Below, piece after piece: positions 29,936-41,613 of a stretch of 64,000 nt of DNA. Position numbers and translations under genes: made by a program. The first letter of the stretch is position 1. The number at the start of each line of letters is the position of its first letter. Origin of the DNA: Isoetes taiwanensis (Eukaryota > Streptophyta > Lycopodiopsida > Isoetales > Isoetaceae); the NCBI GenBank assembly GCA_021234155.1, contig JAJEKV010000165.1, positions 620,001 through 684,000 on the forward strand, given 5' to 3'. The notes beneath the pieces were generated by a model, which did no database searches, was not told the DNA's origin, and saw nothing but the letters and a program-made list of their open reading frames with translations.

Positions 29936-30885
29936 AAAGAATCAAGCTTTTAGCGATGACGAAGATGGAAGTGCAAGAAAGCACGAAAGATGTTAGGGTT
30001 CATGTCAATTCACTAGAGAGTATTACAGACAATTGAGTGAAGAGAGATCAATGCTGTTAAAATGGACAGGTGGCAACAACTGGAGAATTTTGGGAAGGGA
30101 TCAAAGAATTTTGCTAAGTCCACCAAAGAGATTTGCGGTTTAACTGCGTGGGGAAATGCCGATGTGAGACACTTTAGCGAGTACGATATGATTTGACACA
30201 GCCATGAAAATAACCGGTTAATCTTTGCATAATTAAGAATGATGATTCGAGAAGGTGAATGTCATAATGACGATGAGAAAGAAAAGTTATGGATGGCAAC
30301 TAGATATGTGGCATGGTACGGAAATTCCTTGAGATTTTTCTTTAATAACATAATCAATGGTGCGGTTTAGATTGGATGCAAGAATATTAATCCACGACAA
30401 CCCACTTTTGCAGGCATGCCAGGCGGTTGGCCTATAAAAAAGACCTTTCGAGAGAGTAAGAGCACTCAATTGCTGCATCATGAAGATGCACACACCACAT
30501 TTTCCTCGTACTTGCAGTGGCTCATTTGGCGAATGAATCATATAAATATCTAGTTGCCAATATATATAGCTAAGTAAGGTTTGCGAAGCGGGAAGTGTGG
30601 AATAATAGTGGAGTTGTAGGATGATTAATTGGAAACTCAGATTTTGAGTGATTAAGACAAGCTCTCATAATAATAAAAAGTTATTTATTATTGGAGACTC
30701 AATTATTTCTCTCTGTTTGATTTTCATGTGTTAAACACCCTAGGAGCATTTCACAAGAGTAGGAGAAGCAGCATGAGGTAGTTACCCAAGGGAATTAGCA
30801 TAAAAGACCAAAATAGAAGAGCTAGAGAAGATTTAGCTCCAAGCCATATAGAGAGACGTCTATAGCAAGCAAATGTTGCTTCAAA
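29936..30885. other. No gene seen
   Basis: AT-rich sequence with only short motif-free frames (for example 30287-30541 minus, 84 codons). Confidence 0.5.
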
Positions 30886-30940
30886 GAATAGAATAGAATA
30901 GAATAGAATAGAATAGAATAGATTTTTTAACGTCCACGAA
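30886..30940. repeat. (GAATA)n tail plus GATTTTTTAACGTCCAC, second copy
   Basis: About seven pentamers followed by GATTTTTTAACGTCCACGAA, matching the junction at 8585-8605. A degenerate third occurrence (GAATGGAATAGAATAC) is near 33896. Read on the minus strand, a dispersed element ends GTGGACGTTAAAAAATC followed by (TATTC)n. Confidence 0.8.
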
Positions 30941-32050
30941 GACCAATAGGTCATGGGACCCATACAATGGGCTAGTACAATCATTACTACTAGGATTAAA
31001 AAACCCCTGCCTCGAAAGGTTTTCAAGACCAAGTCATCGAGCTTATAGTTGTTTCTTTGAAAGTAATAGATGTCTAGTTAGCAAAATGGGAGGATGTGCA
31101 ACAGAACAGAAGAGTTCAATAAAATGATACAAATGACCAATAAAGAAATTCTATAATGCGCTGTCACAGAGCAAGGAAGAGACAAGCATCATAAGGGAAT
31201 CGAGTGCCATGCCCCTTATGGAACGACCTCCACAGACAGGGGAAGCACTTCAGTCTAAGCACATGAATATGTTACATGAAGAGAGGAAAGGTTTTATGTA
31301 CCCTTAGGATACATTTAGTTTATGTAAATTTGTGAACATTTCATAATACAAAGGCCTAAAGCCAGTTCTTTCTTCATTATACTCTGTAGATATAAGTTGA
31401 ATCAGGCTATAGTACTCATATTACAATTGATAGAAACTCAACAAAAATTGTCCGGAACATGTAGGTATATGATGGTGTACCATCTTTCACAAGCTTTCTC
31501 TAATTGACAAGATGTCGAGGATGATGTCACATCCTTTTAAGGGGAGAAGAGTGTAACATGCCGCGTACTACAGTATCAGCCTTGGAGGCTGATAATGGTT
31601 CCCCATAGCATTCACTTAGGTTTCCATTTTATTATATTAAAAGGAAAAATAAATGGTATTACAAGGGAAATTTAGTATTTATGGTGGCGCCTTAAAAGTG
31701 TTAGTGTCTTTATAGGAAAGCACATACCCACCTTTTGGGATAGGGCATCGCTGGTTGAAAGGGGCATGCATCATAATGAAGGGGTTGTTGGAATAGGGGG
31801 AGCACCATTGTTATTATAGCTTGGGGAGCTAATAATGGAGCGCCATCGCCTTAGGAGCAAGAGACAACCTGAGCTATTGATGGAATCGACAATGCCACCA
31901 TCTAGGAGCAGTGCCAACATTCTCCCTTTCCTCTCGTCATACCTCTAAGACCACAGAACAAAGCTAGGTCCTTAGGAGCAATCAGAGAGTGTATATCATG
32001 GTTTCATCTTTCTTCTAAAATTTGCATGAATATAGTCTCTGTTGCGATCC
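30941..32050. other. No gene seen
   Basis: Contains the body to the right of the pentamer tail and AT-rich DNA. Two phrases, TGATAATGGTTCCCCATAG (near 31590) and CTAATAATGGAGCGCCATCG (near 31830), suggest an internal degenerate repeat. No coding support. Confidence 0.5.
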
Positions 32051-32143
32051 TTTTTTGGGTTGCCCCTAGGGGGGCAAACCCTTGTTTATGTGGGTTTTTG
32101 GCATATCCTAGGTATATGCTAGAATATCCCTAGGATATATGAC
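32051..32143 (+). repeat. Left copy of a terminal-type inverted repeat
   Basis: Begins TTTTTTGGGTTGCCCCTAGG and ends ATATCCCTAGGATAT. It is about 95 percent identical to the reverse complement of 55430-55514. The outer ends of both copies start with the same T-run plus GGGTTGCCCC, as expected of terminal inverted repeats. Internal dyads (CCCCTAGGGG, ATATCCTAGG) are present. No target-site duplication was seen. Confidence 0.85.
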
Positions 32144-32897
32144 ATATTTATCAAAATCTAGACTTATTCAAATCTAATAAATGTACTTCACGAATGCCAT
32201 GATAATTTGTTATGTATTTTTAGCTCTTATTGATTTTAATAATTTGTTCTGTTTATCTTTAGATCAAAAATATGATACTTACTAAAGTTTAAAGTTGTTT
32301 TTTAAACTAATTCTCGATTGCATCTATTTAAAATTAAATTTTTATCTAAGATAACTCTGTATAATTAAAATGCTATTCTTTTCAAAATATTCAAAGAAAG
32401 TTTTAGATTGAAATTAATTAAATGATAACGTTTATGTTTAATAAGAAAATAAATAGTTTATTATTAATTAAATGTCAATATATTTTATTTGATCAATAAT
32501 AAATTATTCAATAGTTATTATTAAGCCAATAACTTTGTATCATTTAATTAATTTCAACCTAAAACCTTTCTTAAAGTATTCTTAAAAGTGTAAAAGTTTG
32601 TAAATTGTGAAATTCTAATAATAGTTTTAAATCAATCACTTATCAAACCATCAGATTTCATTTAATTACCATGATTGCTAAATTTTGAATCTAGGGCATT
32701 GGGTTTGCTTGGGGATTGAAAGAAGGTAGTATGGACCCATGTGAATGCTTAGAAAGTGTGAACCAGTCTGGATACACACCATAAAACGATTTTGACTGAT
32801 GTTCCTGATATTTATCGTCTTGCAGCAAGAACAAAGGTAGCCATCTTTAATGGATTTCAGGCACCTTGTTTACTAACACATTGTGTTTTGGTTTCAG
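32144..32897. other. Very AT-rich, no gene
   Basis: Strongly AT-rich (many ATTAATTAAAT-type runs). The end at 32880-32897 is the polypyrimidine acceptor of the dihydropyrimidinase exon that follows. Confidence 0.55.
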
Positions 32898-33400
32898 ACG
32901 AAGTTTTATTGCAAGATTTGAAAAAATGCAAAGAGCTTGGAGCATTAGCACAAGTTCATGCAAAAAATGGTGATGCCGTTGCAGAAGGTCAGTCAGAAAT
33001 CTTTAACTTGGGTATTACAGGACCAGAAGGGCATGCTCTTTCTAGGCCACCATTGGTAAGTGCAGTGGCATTATAACTGTAAGATAGATATTCCCTGGAA
33101 AATAGATTTACCAATGTCAAAATGATATATAGCTTGAAGGAGAGGCAACAGCAAGGGCAATTAAACTGGCTAGATTTGTGAATACTCCGCTATATGTTGT
33201 GCATGTGATGAGCATTGATGCTCTTGAGGAGATTGCTCGTGCCCAGAAATCAGATAAAGTGAGTTTTGCTATATTTTATTTACAAACATTTTGCAAACTT
33301 CCCTGCAATGTATCTACGTTTGAATCAGGGCAAAGGGTTGTAGGAAAATCTGTGGCATCTGGTTTAGCTCTGGACGACACAAAGATGTGGAATTTTGATT
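32898..33400 (+). pseudogene. Dihydropyrimidinase gene fragment (three exons)
   Basis: Three exon remnants with intron borders. 32898-33055 follows TTTCAG and ends before GTAAGT; it encodes DEVLLQDLKKCKELGALAQVHA..NGDAV and ITGPEGHALSRPPL. 33133-33258 encodes LEGEATARAIKLARFVNTPLYVVHVMS. About 33329-33400 encodes QRVVGKSVASGLALDD. These match the central part of dihydropyrimidinase, the second enzyme of pyrimidine catabolism (dihydrouracil to N-carbamoyl-beta-alanine). Expected E-N is replaced by K-N in HAKNGD, and the exon 2/3 junction does not keep phase. N- and C-terminal thirds are absent, so it is a non-functional fragment. Retained introns show it came from genomic DNA, not retrotransposed mRNA. 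Confidence 0.88.
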
Positions 33401-34040
33401 TCATTTCTGTCTTCTATGCATTTAGTTATAAGAGGTTTAGGACCACTGATTGAGCTATTCTAGTATATGACATTTATTACCCAGACACAAGATTGCAGTA
33501 TCTGGGCAGAATGTTATGTGAGTCTGAGAAGGCATTGCTAGCTGCCATTCTACTTTTCAGTTTGACATAGGCAGCGACCTGAGATTTCTCATCTCTGATT
33601 ATCAGACTGAACAATAGTAGCATGATATTTGGATTCTGACCTATGCATGTTAATGCTATGCTCTGTAGTTGATTGGTACAGACCATTGCGCTTTTAACTC
33701 CACCTAGAAGACTGCTGGGAGACATGATTTTCGTCAAATGAAATGGAGTTCATGGTAACCTTCTCTTGGTCTTGATTGGTTAGTCTTGTACTGTAGATGA
33801 TTTTTCTATGGAGGTGACATGAACAACCACCATAGTTTTTAGAAGAATATAATTCTAAGCATCACTGGTGCTATCTTTCTTGGAGATGCATTATAGAATG
33901 GAATAGAATACATTTTATCCATGCAAATGAAGGAGACAGAGTACTTATCAGAATCAACAATTTATCACCGCATAACATCACCATTCACTATTCACTGGTA
34001 ACACTCTACCAAATACTCTTCAATTTGAGATGGATGCGTT
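33401..34040. other. No gene seen
   Basis: AT-rich spacer between the two gene fragments. A degenerate GAATA tail lies near 33896. Confidence 0.5.
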
Positions 34041-34044
34041 TACT

Positions 34045-34950
34045 AATCTGTGTTGACGACAGACATGGAGTGAGCGTCCGCTCCGAGTGGTTCGATGGGC
34101 CGGCGTATATTACACGATATCCATTTCAACAAGGGAACTCTTTCCTATACAATTTCACAACACAAGGCCAAATATGAACACTCTGGTGGTATGCACATAT
34201 AGCATGGCTTAGAGCAACAGTCCATGGAGCATTCATAATTCATACTAGAGAAGAAATTGGTTTCCCCTTTGCAAAGCCTGATAAGGAAGTTACCCTTGTT
34301 CTAGGTACTAAGAAGATAATTTTGTTCGAAAATTTATATCTTGAAGATACATGACTTATGTTGTTTTGAACAGGGGAATGGATGAGGAGTCCATGATCAG
34401 CTAGGCGTTATCAACAAGAGCCACACCCAACAATTCTGATGCATTTATAACCAATGGCTGGCCAGGGCCCCTTTACTCTAATTGCTCCTAACAAAGTACA
34501 TATTTTACGCTAGTATTACTTGCGTAAAATGTATACCATCATTTTCATTCATGAATGCATGATTTCTGCAGAAGAGGCATATGTGTTGAAAGCATGGCCT
34601 CCACAGATTTATCTTCTTCTTTCTTCTTCGGCTCGTCAATGTGGTGCTTAATAACAACATATTCTTGGCAGTGGCAAATCATAAGCTAATAGTGAGATGC
34701 CACTTATGTACAACCCTTCTCTTCAGATTATATTGTTATAGCTCCTGGCCAAACCATGAGCGTTTTCTTAAACTTGATCAGCCAAATGGAGCATACTATT
34801 TTGCAGCAAGTCCATATTCTTCAGCTGCTAATGTTCCATTTGACAACACAACCACTTGTGCCATTCTTACTTCCTCTAACAATAGTACTTCTAGTACTAT
34901 ACTTCCCAAACTTTCCTTGTTCAACGATATTGTGCGTGTGACAGTCAACT
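34045..34950 (+). pseudogene. Laccase (multicopper oxidase) gene fragment
   Basis: Broken plus-strand frames match plant laccase in order. RHGVSV..EWFDGPAYITRYPFQQGNSF and [19 protein letters not shown] span about 34050-34235. [15 protein letters not shown] ends near 34310, GEW lies after an intron-like gap near 34378, and NSDAFITNGWPGPLYSNCS is near 34430-34490. The last block is VVLNNNIFLAVANHKLIV, then LDQPNGAYYFAASPYSSAANVPFDNTT and LPKLSLFND (34640-34930). Laccases oxidise monolignols in the cell wall. The copper-binding WWHAH motif is altered to WWYAH and in-frame stops are present, so the copy is dead. The N terminus and the C-terminal copper motifs are missing. Confidence 0.88.
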
Positions 34951-35832
34951 AAGCAAACTCAACACATTTTAAAACCTATTTCAGTCCCCTTCTAGATTGA
35001 CCAACATTTGTTTTACACAGTAGGATTTGGAGTGAAGAAATGCACTAAAAAGCTGTGCAAGGTACCAAAGAGAGGCATGATGAGGTGTTGGAAATATTTG
35101 GATTGAAGTGTTGATGAAAGCTTATATATTCTGGATTTTCAATTGCTTAATTCTTTGGGAGTTTGGCTGGCTATTGTAAGAATACTGGACAAGGTTTTTC
35201 TGAAGCAGCAGGTTAATGGAAGCTGTGAAGGTGACCTATTATCAACAGAGCACAATTACGAAATTTGAAAAATACCTGGCAGGCAGGAGTAGCAGTTTAA
35301 TCACCAAACTGATTGGCTCATTTTGTTACAATACAATTATTCATCAACCCTTTGTACCTTATTTTCTCTCACAATAGAATTTTCAGCAATTTCTTAACTG
35401 CAAATAAAAGGGTTGGATACCCAATTTGTTTTAATATGGAATCAAAGCTGGGACAGCATTCTACAACCAAACTTGCTTTGATCTATGGGAAGATGCGAAA
35501 TCTATTTGTGTTTAAACTAGTGCGTAATCCCAAAATGCCTTGGTTATTATGTGGGAGGCAAACAAGAAATCCATTCTTAGTCATGCAACGCTGTTAAGGT
35601 CTGACATGGTTGTATTAGTACAAACTAGATATTTAAAGTTAAACCCATAGACAATCTCCGGGGCAAAAGGTTTGAACCTCGCATTTATTTTTACGAGACA
35701 ACAAAATAATAAATATGCAAGCACACCTTCGGGGACCGGAGGGCAACCCTCCGTGCACCAAACTTACCTGTAAATTGGCGGTCGCCATTGTTGCTGCGCG
35801 GCTAGTATGGGAACTGGTTAACCAGCACCGCC
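34951..35832. other. No gene seen
   Basis: AT-rich. A 94-codon frame at 35313-35597 has no recognised motif. The hairpin repeat at 35738 is listed separately. Confidence 0.45.
35738..35756. repeat. GGAGGGCAACCCTCC hairpin repeat, copy 1
   Basis: GGAGGGCAACCCTCCGTGC: 6-bp stem with CAA loop. Further copies lie at 36746-36764 and 59221-59239. Copies 1 and 2 bracket the PPR fragment. Confidence 0.85.
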
Positions 35833-36465
35833 ATGGTTGTTCTATACCTCCCAAGCATTAGAGCGAGGTCCATAAGCCTTCCCTTAGAGAAGGGGAAGGC
35901 GTTCTTAGAGCGAGATTTATGGAAATCGGTTATGGATATGTTGGTCAATATGGAGAATAAGCTTCGAGTGGATCACTTTCTGCTTAGCACAAATGTTAGA
36001 GAAGCACTTGAGCTCTTCACCAGAATGCCTGAGCATGATGCTTTTTCTTGGAATACCATGATTGCTTCATATGCCCATTTGGGACAACCAAACGAAGCCA
36101 TGCAGTTTTTTGAACAAATGCCTGACCCAGACATATTTTCATGGAGTGCCTTGATTTCAGCCTTTACTCAGGTAGGCCAGATGGCAGAGGCTTTAGATCT
36201 GGCAGAGGCTTTAGAGCTTTTTAAATGAATGCCTCACAAAAATGTAATGTCCTGGACTTCATTAATTTCAGGGTACGCTAAGCATAGGGAATTGCAGAAG
36301 GCTATAAAAATTTTCAAACAAATGCCAGAACATGATATCACAACTTGGAATATCATGATTACAGCTTATGCTCAGAATGGGAATATTGATGAAGCATACC
36401 GATCATTTCAAGAAATGCCAATAAAGAATTTGTCTTGGAATGCTATGATTTTAGAATGTTATTAG
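35833..36465 (+). pseudogene. Truncated PPR (pentatricopeptide repeat) protein fragment
   Basis: Two frames in the same phase (35833-36228 and 36229-36465) are split by one TGA in a LFK*MPHKN context, where PLS-class repeats normally carry R. About five PPR units are visible, with the typical helix pairs: DAFSWNTMIASYAHLGQPNEAMQFFEQMP, then DIFSWSALISAFTQVGQMAEAL, NVMSWTSLISGYAKHRELQKAIKIFKQMP, and DITTWNIMITAYAQNGNIDEAYRSFQEMP. Full-length proteins have 10-25 repeats plus E or DYW domains and act in organelle RNA editing or processing. This piece ends abruptly at 36465, so it is a fragment. A tandem slip (AEALDLAEALELF) is also seen. Confidence 0.85.
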
Positions 36466-38739
36466 AAAACTCATGGCAAATAGAAATAAATATGGTCACT
36501 GAAGGTATAACATACAAGATAATAGAGTCCATATAATTTTTAGAAGACTCACAGTCTACGTTTTCTATTTTTCCAATGTCCACCTAACATGCATATTATA
36601 ACTTGACGAGGATCAGAGATTTCTTCAGGCCCAATCTTCATAATGTCATGGTATCAAGTATTGTATTGTCTTGAAGCAGCAATTTTGATTGATTGTGGAA
36701 ACATGAAATTGAAGTATGATTTAAGCCACTTCACCCTCAGGCCATGGAGGGCAACCCTCCGTGCGCAGCACCTTGTTAGTGTAGCAAACTTTAAAGTTCT
36801 TGAATATTCTAGTGTTAGGAAATGGTAGGCATGTAGGATCGGGCCATGGAACATATAGTAGAAGATTCTGCATGCTTTTGAGTCTAGCTCACAGAAACAT
36901 ATAGCCTCCAAGCTAAACATCCACTTGGAGCTTGATATTTTGAATATAAAAGGGATGTTATAATTCAAAGGAAAGTCTAGAATCAATTGGCCTAGTACCA
37001 AGAGCCTGTAAGCTTAAATCGTTGAGATGTCATCATAAGGGAAGAGCTCGTGACCCAATCAATAAGCATTTTGCCATGCGTCAAAGTTATGTAATGTGTA
37101 CATGGAATAAACAGTGTACATATTGTCAAATCCCGTTGCTCAATAGACCTAACTGGAAAAGCGACCCTTAATAGATCATCTCCAGGGAATGGTATTATTT
37201 TTCTACATCTCCCTTAGAGACATAGTGCTTCATGCAGTTGGGACGGGGTCTCATGAGTGGATCAGACAAGTTCCTAGGACTACTATATAGGGGTTCTACA
37301 ATGAACATTGTGCTTGCCAAGTCAAAGATCTTACCTCTAGAAGAGCTCCTATTGTGAAGAGCTTTTAATAGGTGCGGAAGGAAGTGGATCTCTAGCCCTG
37401 CATATCTAACATACCTTTTGGAATTTGTCATTTAAAAATTCATCTCACTTAGGAGTCAGCCAAATCCTTAAATTAGAGTGGTTGTACTCTAAAGCACGAA
37501 ATACTGCTATGAATATCTGTAAGTTGTTGTGTATACGTATTTTCTTCTTCCGCTGATGTTATTCGTTATGTATTTAGAGTTGCAAGCTCAGGTCAGAGCA
37601 AGGTATTCCAATTGGGAATGCCCTGCCATCCATTCACCAAGTAGAGGTAGCCTTTAGTATATTTCATAGTCTATATTTGAAAGAGAACAAAGTACTTGGT
37701 AAATATCCTTTCTAATAACAAAAAATGGTATTTTAAACACTACCCATCGAATAGAGGGAGGTAGCAAAAGAGTCCAAGCCTTTAAGGAAACTATGTATAA
37801 AATGACAAATCCAAAATGTTGCTTCTAATCATCAATCATGGTGGTTAGAGGGACCATTAAATTATTTAATTGTGTATAATAATGCAATTTTAATTAAAAT
37901 TATTGCCCGCAACTCGCAACTGCTTAGCAACAAGTTGGGGTTTGCTACCAAGTGACATTTGTGTACTTTATATTCTCAAGACATGAAATATCTTCTTCTT
38001 GCATTTGAGGTAAATTTCAACCCTACAAGGAAATCAATGAATACATCCATAGTATTTTCTAATTGTATTGCAATATTTGTGTAGAGAAAAGAAAATAGAA
38101 TTGATATATGGCCACTAGATTAGATTTCAAAACTAGATTCCTACTTAGAAAGTGGGGTAGCGACCTATCGTTTGTAATTTATTGTTTACATCTCACTAAA
38201 GTCCACCAAAATAGTAAAAGGATGCCACAATATCTTACCAATATTGGTGGGATATCAATGCATAATGTAATGACAACTAAACATCAAACATAAATGTGGA
38301 TATAGTCATAAGATAAAAACTCATATTGTTATTAAATTTTAAATCTTATTTCTAAATAAAAGTATTCTCTTTAATGCAACAAAACTGCAAGAATTGTACT
38401 AAAACAAGAACACTAACTACATAAACAACCCAAGAAGAAGAGTGCATGTAAATATAACATAAAAACAATAATTGCACACCAACAGACTCATGTAATAAGC
38501 TAACTCATGGAGTATCACATGCAACATGTGAAACGTAATTAAACTACTTGCTTTTAGTGTATCCTTTTAAGAAATGGAAAATGGCCTCTAGGAAAATGCC
38601 CTTGAAGAGGCCACAACATCATGTGAACGAGCCACGAGCAAGAGTAACATAATGTCCTTATGTAAAAGGCGTGGCCTCAATGTAAAAGCATTAATCTTGT
38701 ATATAGAAAACAAGGACGGAAAAGGGTCATTCCTTAAAT
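36466..38739. other. No gene seen
   Basis: AT-rich DNA with only short frames. It contains the second GGAGGGCAACCCTCC repeat (36721-36764). Nothing else is recognised. Confidence 0.5.
36721..36764. repeat. GGAGGGCAACCCTCC hairpin repeat, copy 2
   Basis: The 44-base block starting TTAAGCCACTTCAC and ending CAACCCTCCGTGC is shared almost exactly with 59196-59239, so this is a dispersed repeat larger than the hairpin alone. Confidence 0.85.
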
Positions 38740-40248
38740 TAGTATTGGAAGTGTGTTGTTGGCCTTTGGAGTTGGCAATCTAGAGAATGAAAGCCTACAC
38801 AGAGAGGAGAAAGAAAATGCGATTGCAAGAATAAAACTAGAGAAAAAGAAAGACCTGCCTTTACACTGGGGCCAAAGATCCTGGCATTTGGCTGTGAGGA
38901 TAACATTCTTGAATTTGAACTTCCACAGTTAAGTTATTAAGCAAACCCTTTACACTTGGACACAGGGTCCACGCATCTGGTCAAGAAAAAAGGCTGCAAA
39001 TTGCGAGGATAACATGCTAGAATTTGAACTTCCACAGTTAAGTTACTAAGCAAACGTGAGTGTTCAAAAGGCAGATAGATGCAATCTATGTGGGGACTCT
39101 AGATAAGAGGGAACAAAAGTGGAACTAGTCAAGCAGTTGGGCTTTCAACATACTGGAAGCTGGGAATGAGAACACTCCAAATACCACTTAACAACATCGA
39201 CATGAGTTGGAGGCAAAAAGTTGGACAAAACTTTTATCACATGCCAAAGTGGGCTTTAACTAGCAACTAGATTGAGACAGTGCCCTCATTACAAAGGTCT
39301 ACATAACATGTTGACAAAAAGGTCATGGTTGATGCCAACTGAAGCTCATATAAAATAACTCAAAAAGCAAGTGTTTTCTACTTTGTCCACTCAACCTAAG
39401 CTACTAGTAGCCCTTTGAAACAGAGAACCAAAGGGAGAAACTCATGCAAAAAAACAAAGGCAAAAGACAAAGGATTCCCTGCAAAGCAAACATGCCAAGA
39501 AACTTCTTAGTTAAGCATGAGCTAAACAGTGCCTTCTGACATAAGCACAAGTCAAGAAAACATCACAAAATCTCCTGCTCTGCTATGTTAAGGACATAAA
39601 CTTAATTTCATACAGTTCTGAGAATGTGCATTTTGTAGACTGGCATTGGAAAGAAAACAAAAAAACATTCATACAATTGCTCAAACTGAAACTTCGAAAT
39701 AGAAACCATACATTGACAATAACCTTTGCTGATCACATCTTCTCCTGATTATTTTGGAAACAACTCCCAAAAAAAACAGACATTGGATCTCCTTTTAAAA
39801 AACAACTCCCAAAAAAACAAAAGGAAGAAAGAAACCCAATCTGCTTTGAGCCTCCCATTTCCTAGACAGAAAGATTACAGTAGAGATTTGAAAGAGCTGT
39901 AGAGATTCTTCAGCTTGTCCAGCATACAAACTTTCAACAAAATTATGCATGGACACGAGATGAGTACATACATCAGAGGGAAAAAAAGAGCCTGAATGAT
40001 CTTCATCTTCTTCATATTCATCAGAACAATCCAGAGTCACATTTCTCTCTTCCTTCGTGCAGGATCGAGACCGCGGAAGCCGCCGCAGCGAGATGAATGA
40101 ACTATCAACAGTTCAAGGAGTGGATATACAGCAGGAAAAAGAGGCAAGAAGTAAAACAGATGATCATAAGCTAACTAGCCAAAGAAAAAATGAATAAAGG
40201 GTAGAAAAGGATTTGGAAAAAATTCCATATATGTGCAAAGATCCAGTG
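38740..40248 (-). repeat. 3' flank of zinc-finger gene 2, shared with gene 1 and with 62.5-62.9 kb
   Basis: The minus strand aligns with 2602-3800 downstream of zinc-finger gene 1, and its far part (38740-39180) with 62490-62860. An internal 50-bp unit (GAGGATAACAT.CT.GAATTTGAACTTCC..) is duplicated at 38897 and 39006. Non-coding. A 246-bp frame at 39795-40040 is 3' UTR and is not conserved as protein. Confidence 0.78.
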
Positions 40249-41430
40249 TCAGAGTCTGAGAGAGAGGTCCAATTTGTAAGAATCAGTATGTTCTAAACAT
40301 GAGGATTTCTCAGATATACTCTGCTGGAAGAGCAAAGGAGAAGCGGATGGATCAATAGGCAAGTTTTCCAAGTTAGGAGAATGAAGGCCCTGTTCTTTGA
40401 TTTCTACAACATCTGCATTAGTCTGGAAGCCCTGATGGTAGAAACTACGAGGCCATTTTCCAGAAGGAAGATCATCGTCATGAAAAGAGGAGGTAAAGCT
40501 TCTGATACCATGAAAATCATCAAACCTCGCTGCGCTTCTAACTCTGCTACCAAGCTCGCACTTACCCACACCAGGCTGCAGAGTAAGAGAAGATCTGTAC
40601 CATCCATGGTGCCCTGCATGAAGAACCGAAGCAGAATTTTCGATCAGAGTTGTGTGCCCTCCTGAATGCGCTTTTATGCCCAGGGATCTGCTCAGCGTTG
40701 ATGGGCTGCTCGTTAAAATTGGAGGATGCAAATGCACCGGATTTAGAGATCTGTAAGCATGAGCTACCAAACTGTTAGACCTCTGCGCTTGCCTGGCCGC
40801 TGTGCGCTCTCTTTTATGCGCATTTTGATGCCCGCCCAAAGCTTGAGAGCTTGTGAACTTTCTTTGGCAATACGGACATGGAAAAACCCTTGGCTCCGTC
40901 GGTTGCGACGCAAACCCATTTTCCCCTGCTGCCATAGCTGCTGCTCCGGCGGCCTCAGAGACTGCCCTTTTGTTTGCATCAAACAAAGGTGGAGCAGAAA
41001 TCCAGTCTCGGCTCTCACATTCTACATCGCCCGGAGTGCTGGATTTGGACTGGTGGGTTCCGCTGCAAGAATCCAGATTCACAGCTTCTTTGCACAAAAT
41101 CATACCACATGGACTCTGCTGAAGAACCTCGCTGGCCTTTTCCGACCCATCTTCTTGCATCACCGAGCTTGTCGGTTTGCCGGAAGCAAAATGCCTCTGC
41201 TCCTCAGCATAGAAATATTGGGGAAGTGCAAACCCAACACTGGCATTGCCGGAGCTATCATGATCAACAGCGCCATCTTCACAGCTAAGCTTAAATCCGT
41301 CCTTGCCGGATTCAAGAGAACCAGGATGCAATTTTTTGGAGTGAAAGTCGCCCAAACTCAAGCTCAAATCCAAGGAAAAATGAGGCCGCTTCTTGGAGTG
41401 GGTACTAAACTCTTCTCCCTGTGCCGACAT
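40249..41430 (-). CDS. Single C2H2 (QALGGH) zinc-finger protein with two EAR motifs, inverted paralogue
   Basis: Intronless 393-residue paralogue of the protein at 1426, on the opposite strand. The finger and basic tail ([47 protein letters not shown]) are identical. N-terminal [10 protein letters not shown] and C-terminal LDLSLRL EAR motifs are both kept. Differences cluster in the linkers: a short deletion near residue 93, an extra alanine in the [11 protein letters not shown] stretch and a short insertion (LENLPID) near the C terminus. The frame is fully open, so both copies probably encode functional transcriptional repressors. The proximal promoter (about 110 bp) is conserved with gene 1, but more distal sequence is not. 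Confidence 0.93.
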   Translation of the reverse strand: MSAQGEEFSTHSKKRPHFSLDLSLSLGDFHSKKLHPGSLESGKDGFKLSCEDGAVDHDSSGNASVGFALPQYFYAEEQRHFASGKPTSSVMQEDGSEKASEVLQQSPCGMILCKEAVNLDSCSGTHQSKSSTPGDVECESRDWISAPPLFDANKRAVSEAAGAAAMAAGENGFASQPTEPRVFPCPYCQRKFTSSQALGGHQNAHKRERTAARQAQRSNSLVAHAYRSLNPVHLHPPILTSSPSTLSRSLGIKAHSGGHTTLIENSASVLHAGHHGWYRSSLTLQPGVGKCELGSRVRSAARFDDFHGIRSFTSSFHDDDLPSGKWPRSFYHQGFQTNADVVEIKEQGLHSPNLENLPIDPSASPLLFQQSISEKSSCLEHTDSYKLDLSLRL

Positions 41431-41580
41431 TTGCTAAGACGAGGAATGAAATGGCTACTGGGGCTGTAAACATCTGCCGGAGTTGGCTATGGAGTTTTTC
41501 TTGATGGCGGATTGGATTAGCCGGATCGAGCATCGCCCAGAATCCTTGAACTGCTTCGGCTCTTGAAGAAGGGGGAAATA
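41431..41580 (-). promoter_or_regulatory. Proximal upstream region of zinc-finger gene 2, conserved with gene 1
   Basis: The minus strand carries CCAATCCGCC, AACTCCATAGCCAACTCCGGCAG and ATGTTT in the same order as 1335-1390 before gene 1. Homology ends at about 41580, next to a T24 run. Confidence 0.7.
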
Positions 41581-41587
41581 ATTCCCT

Positions 41588-41613
41588 TTTTTTTTTTTTT
41601 TTTTTTTTTTTTA
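41588..41613. repeat. T-run at the breakpoint of the duplicated promoter
   Basis: About 25 consecutive T. It lies where similarity between the two zinc-finger upstream regions stops, and may mark a retroposon tail or rearrangement junction. Confidence 0.8.

Noticed and set aside
35738-36764. Helitron ends at the GGAGGGCAACCCTCC hairpins
   Set aside because: A Helitron 3' end needs CTRR a few bases after the hairpin; here GTGC(G/A) follows and no TC-start end was found.
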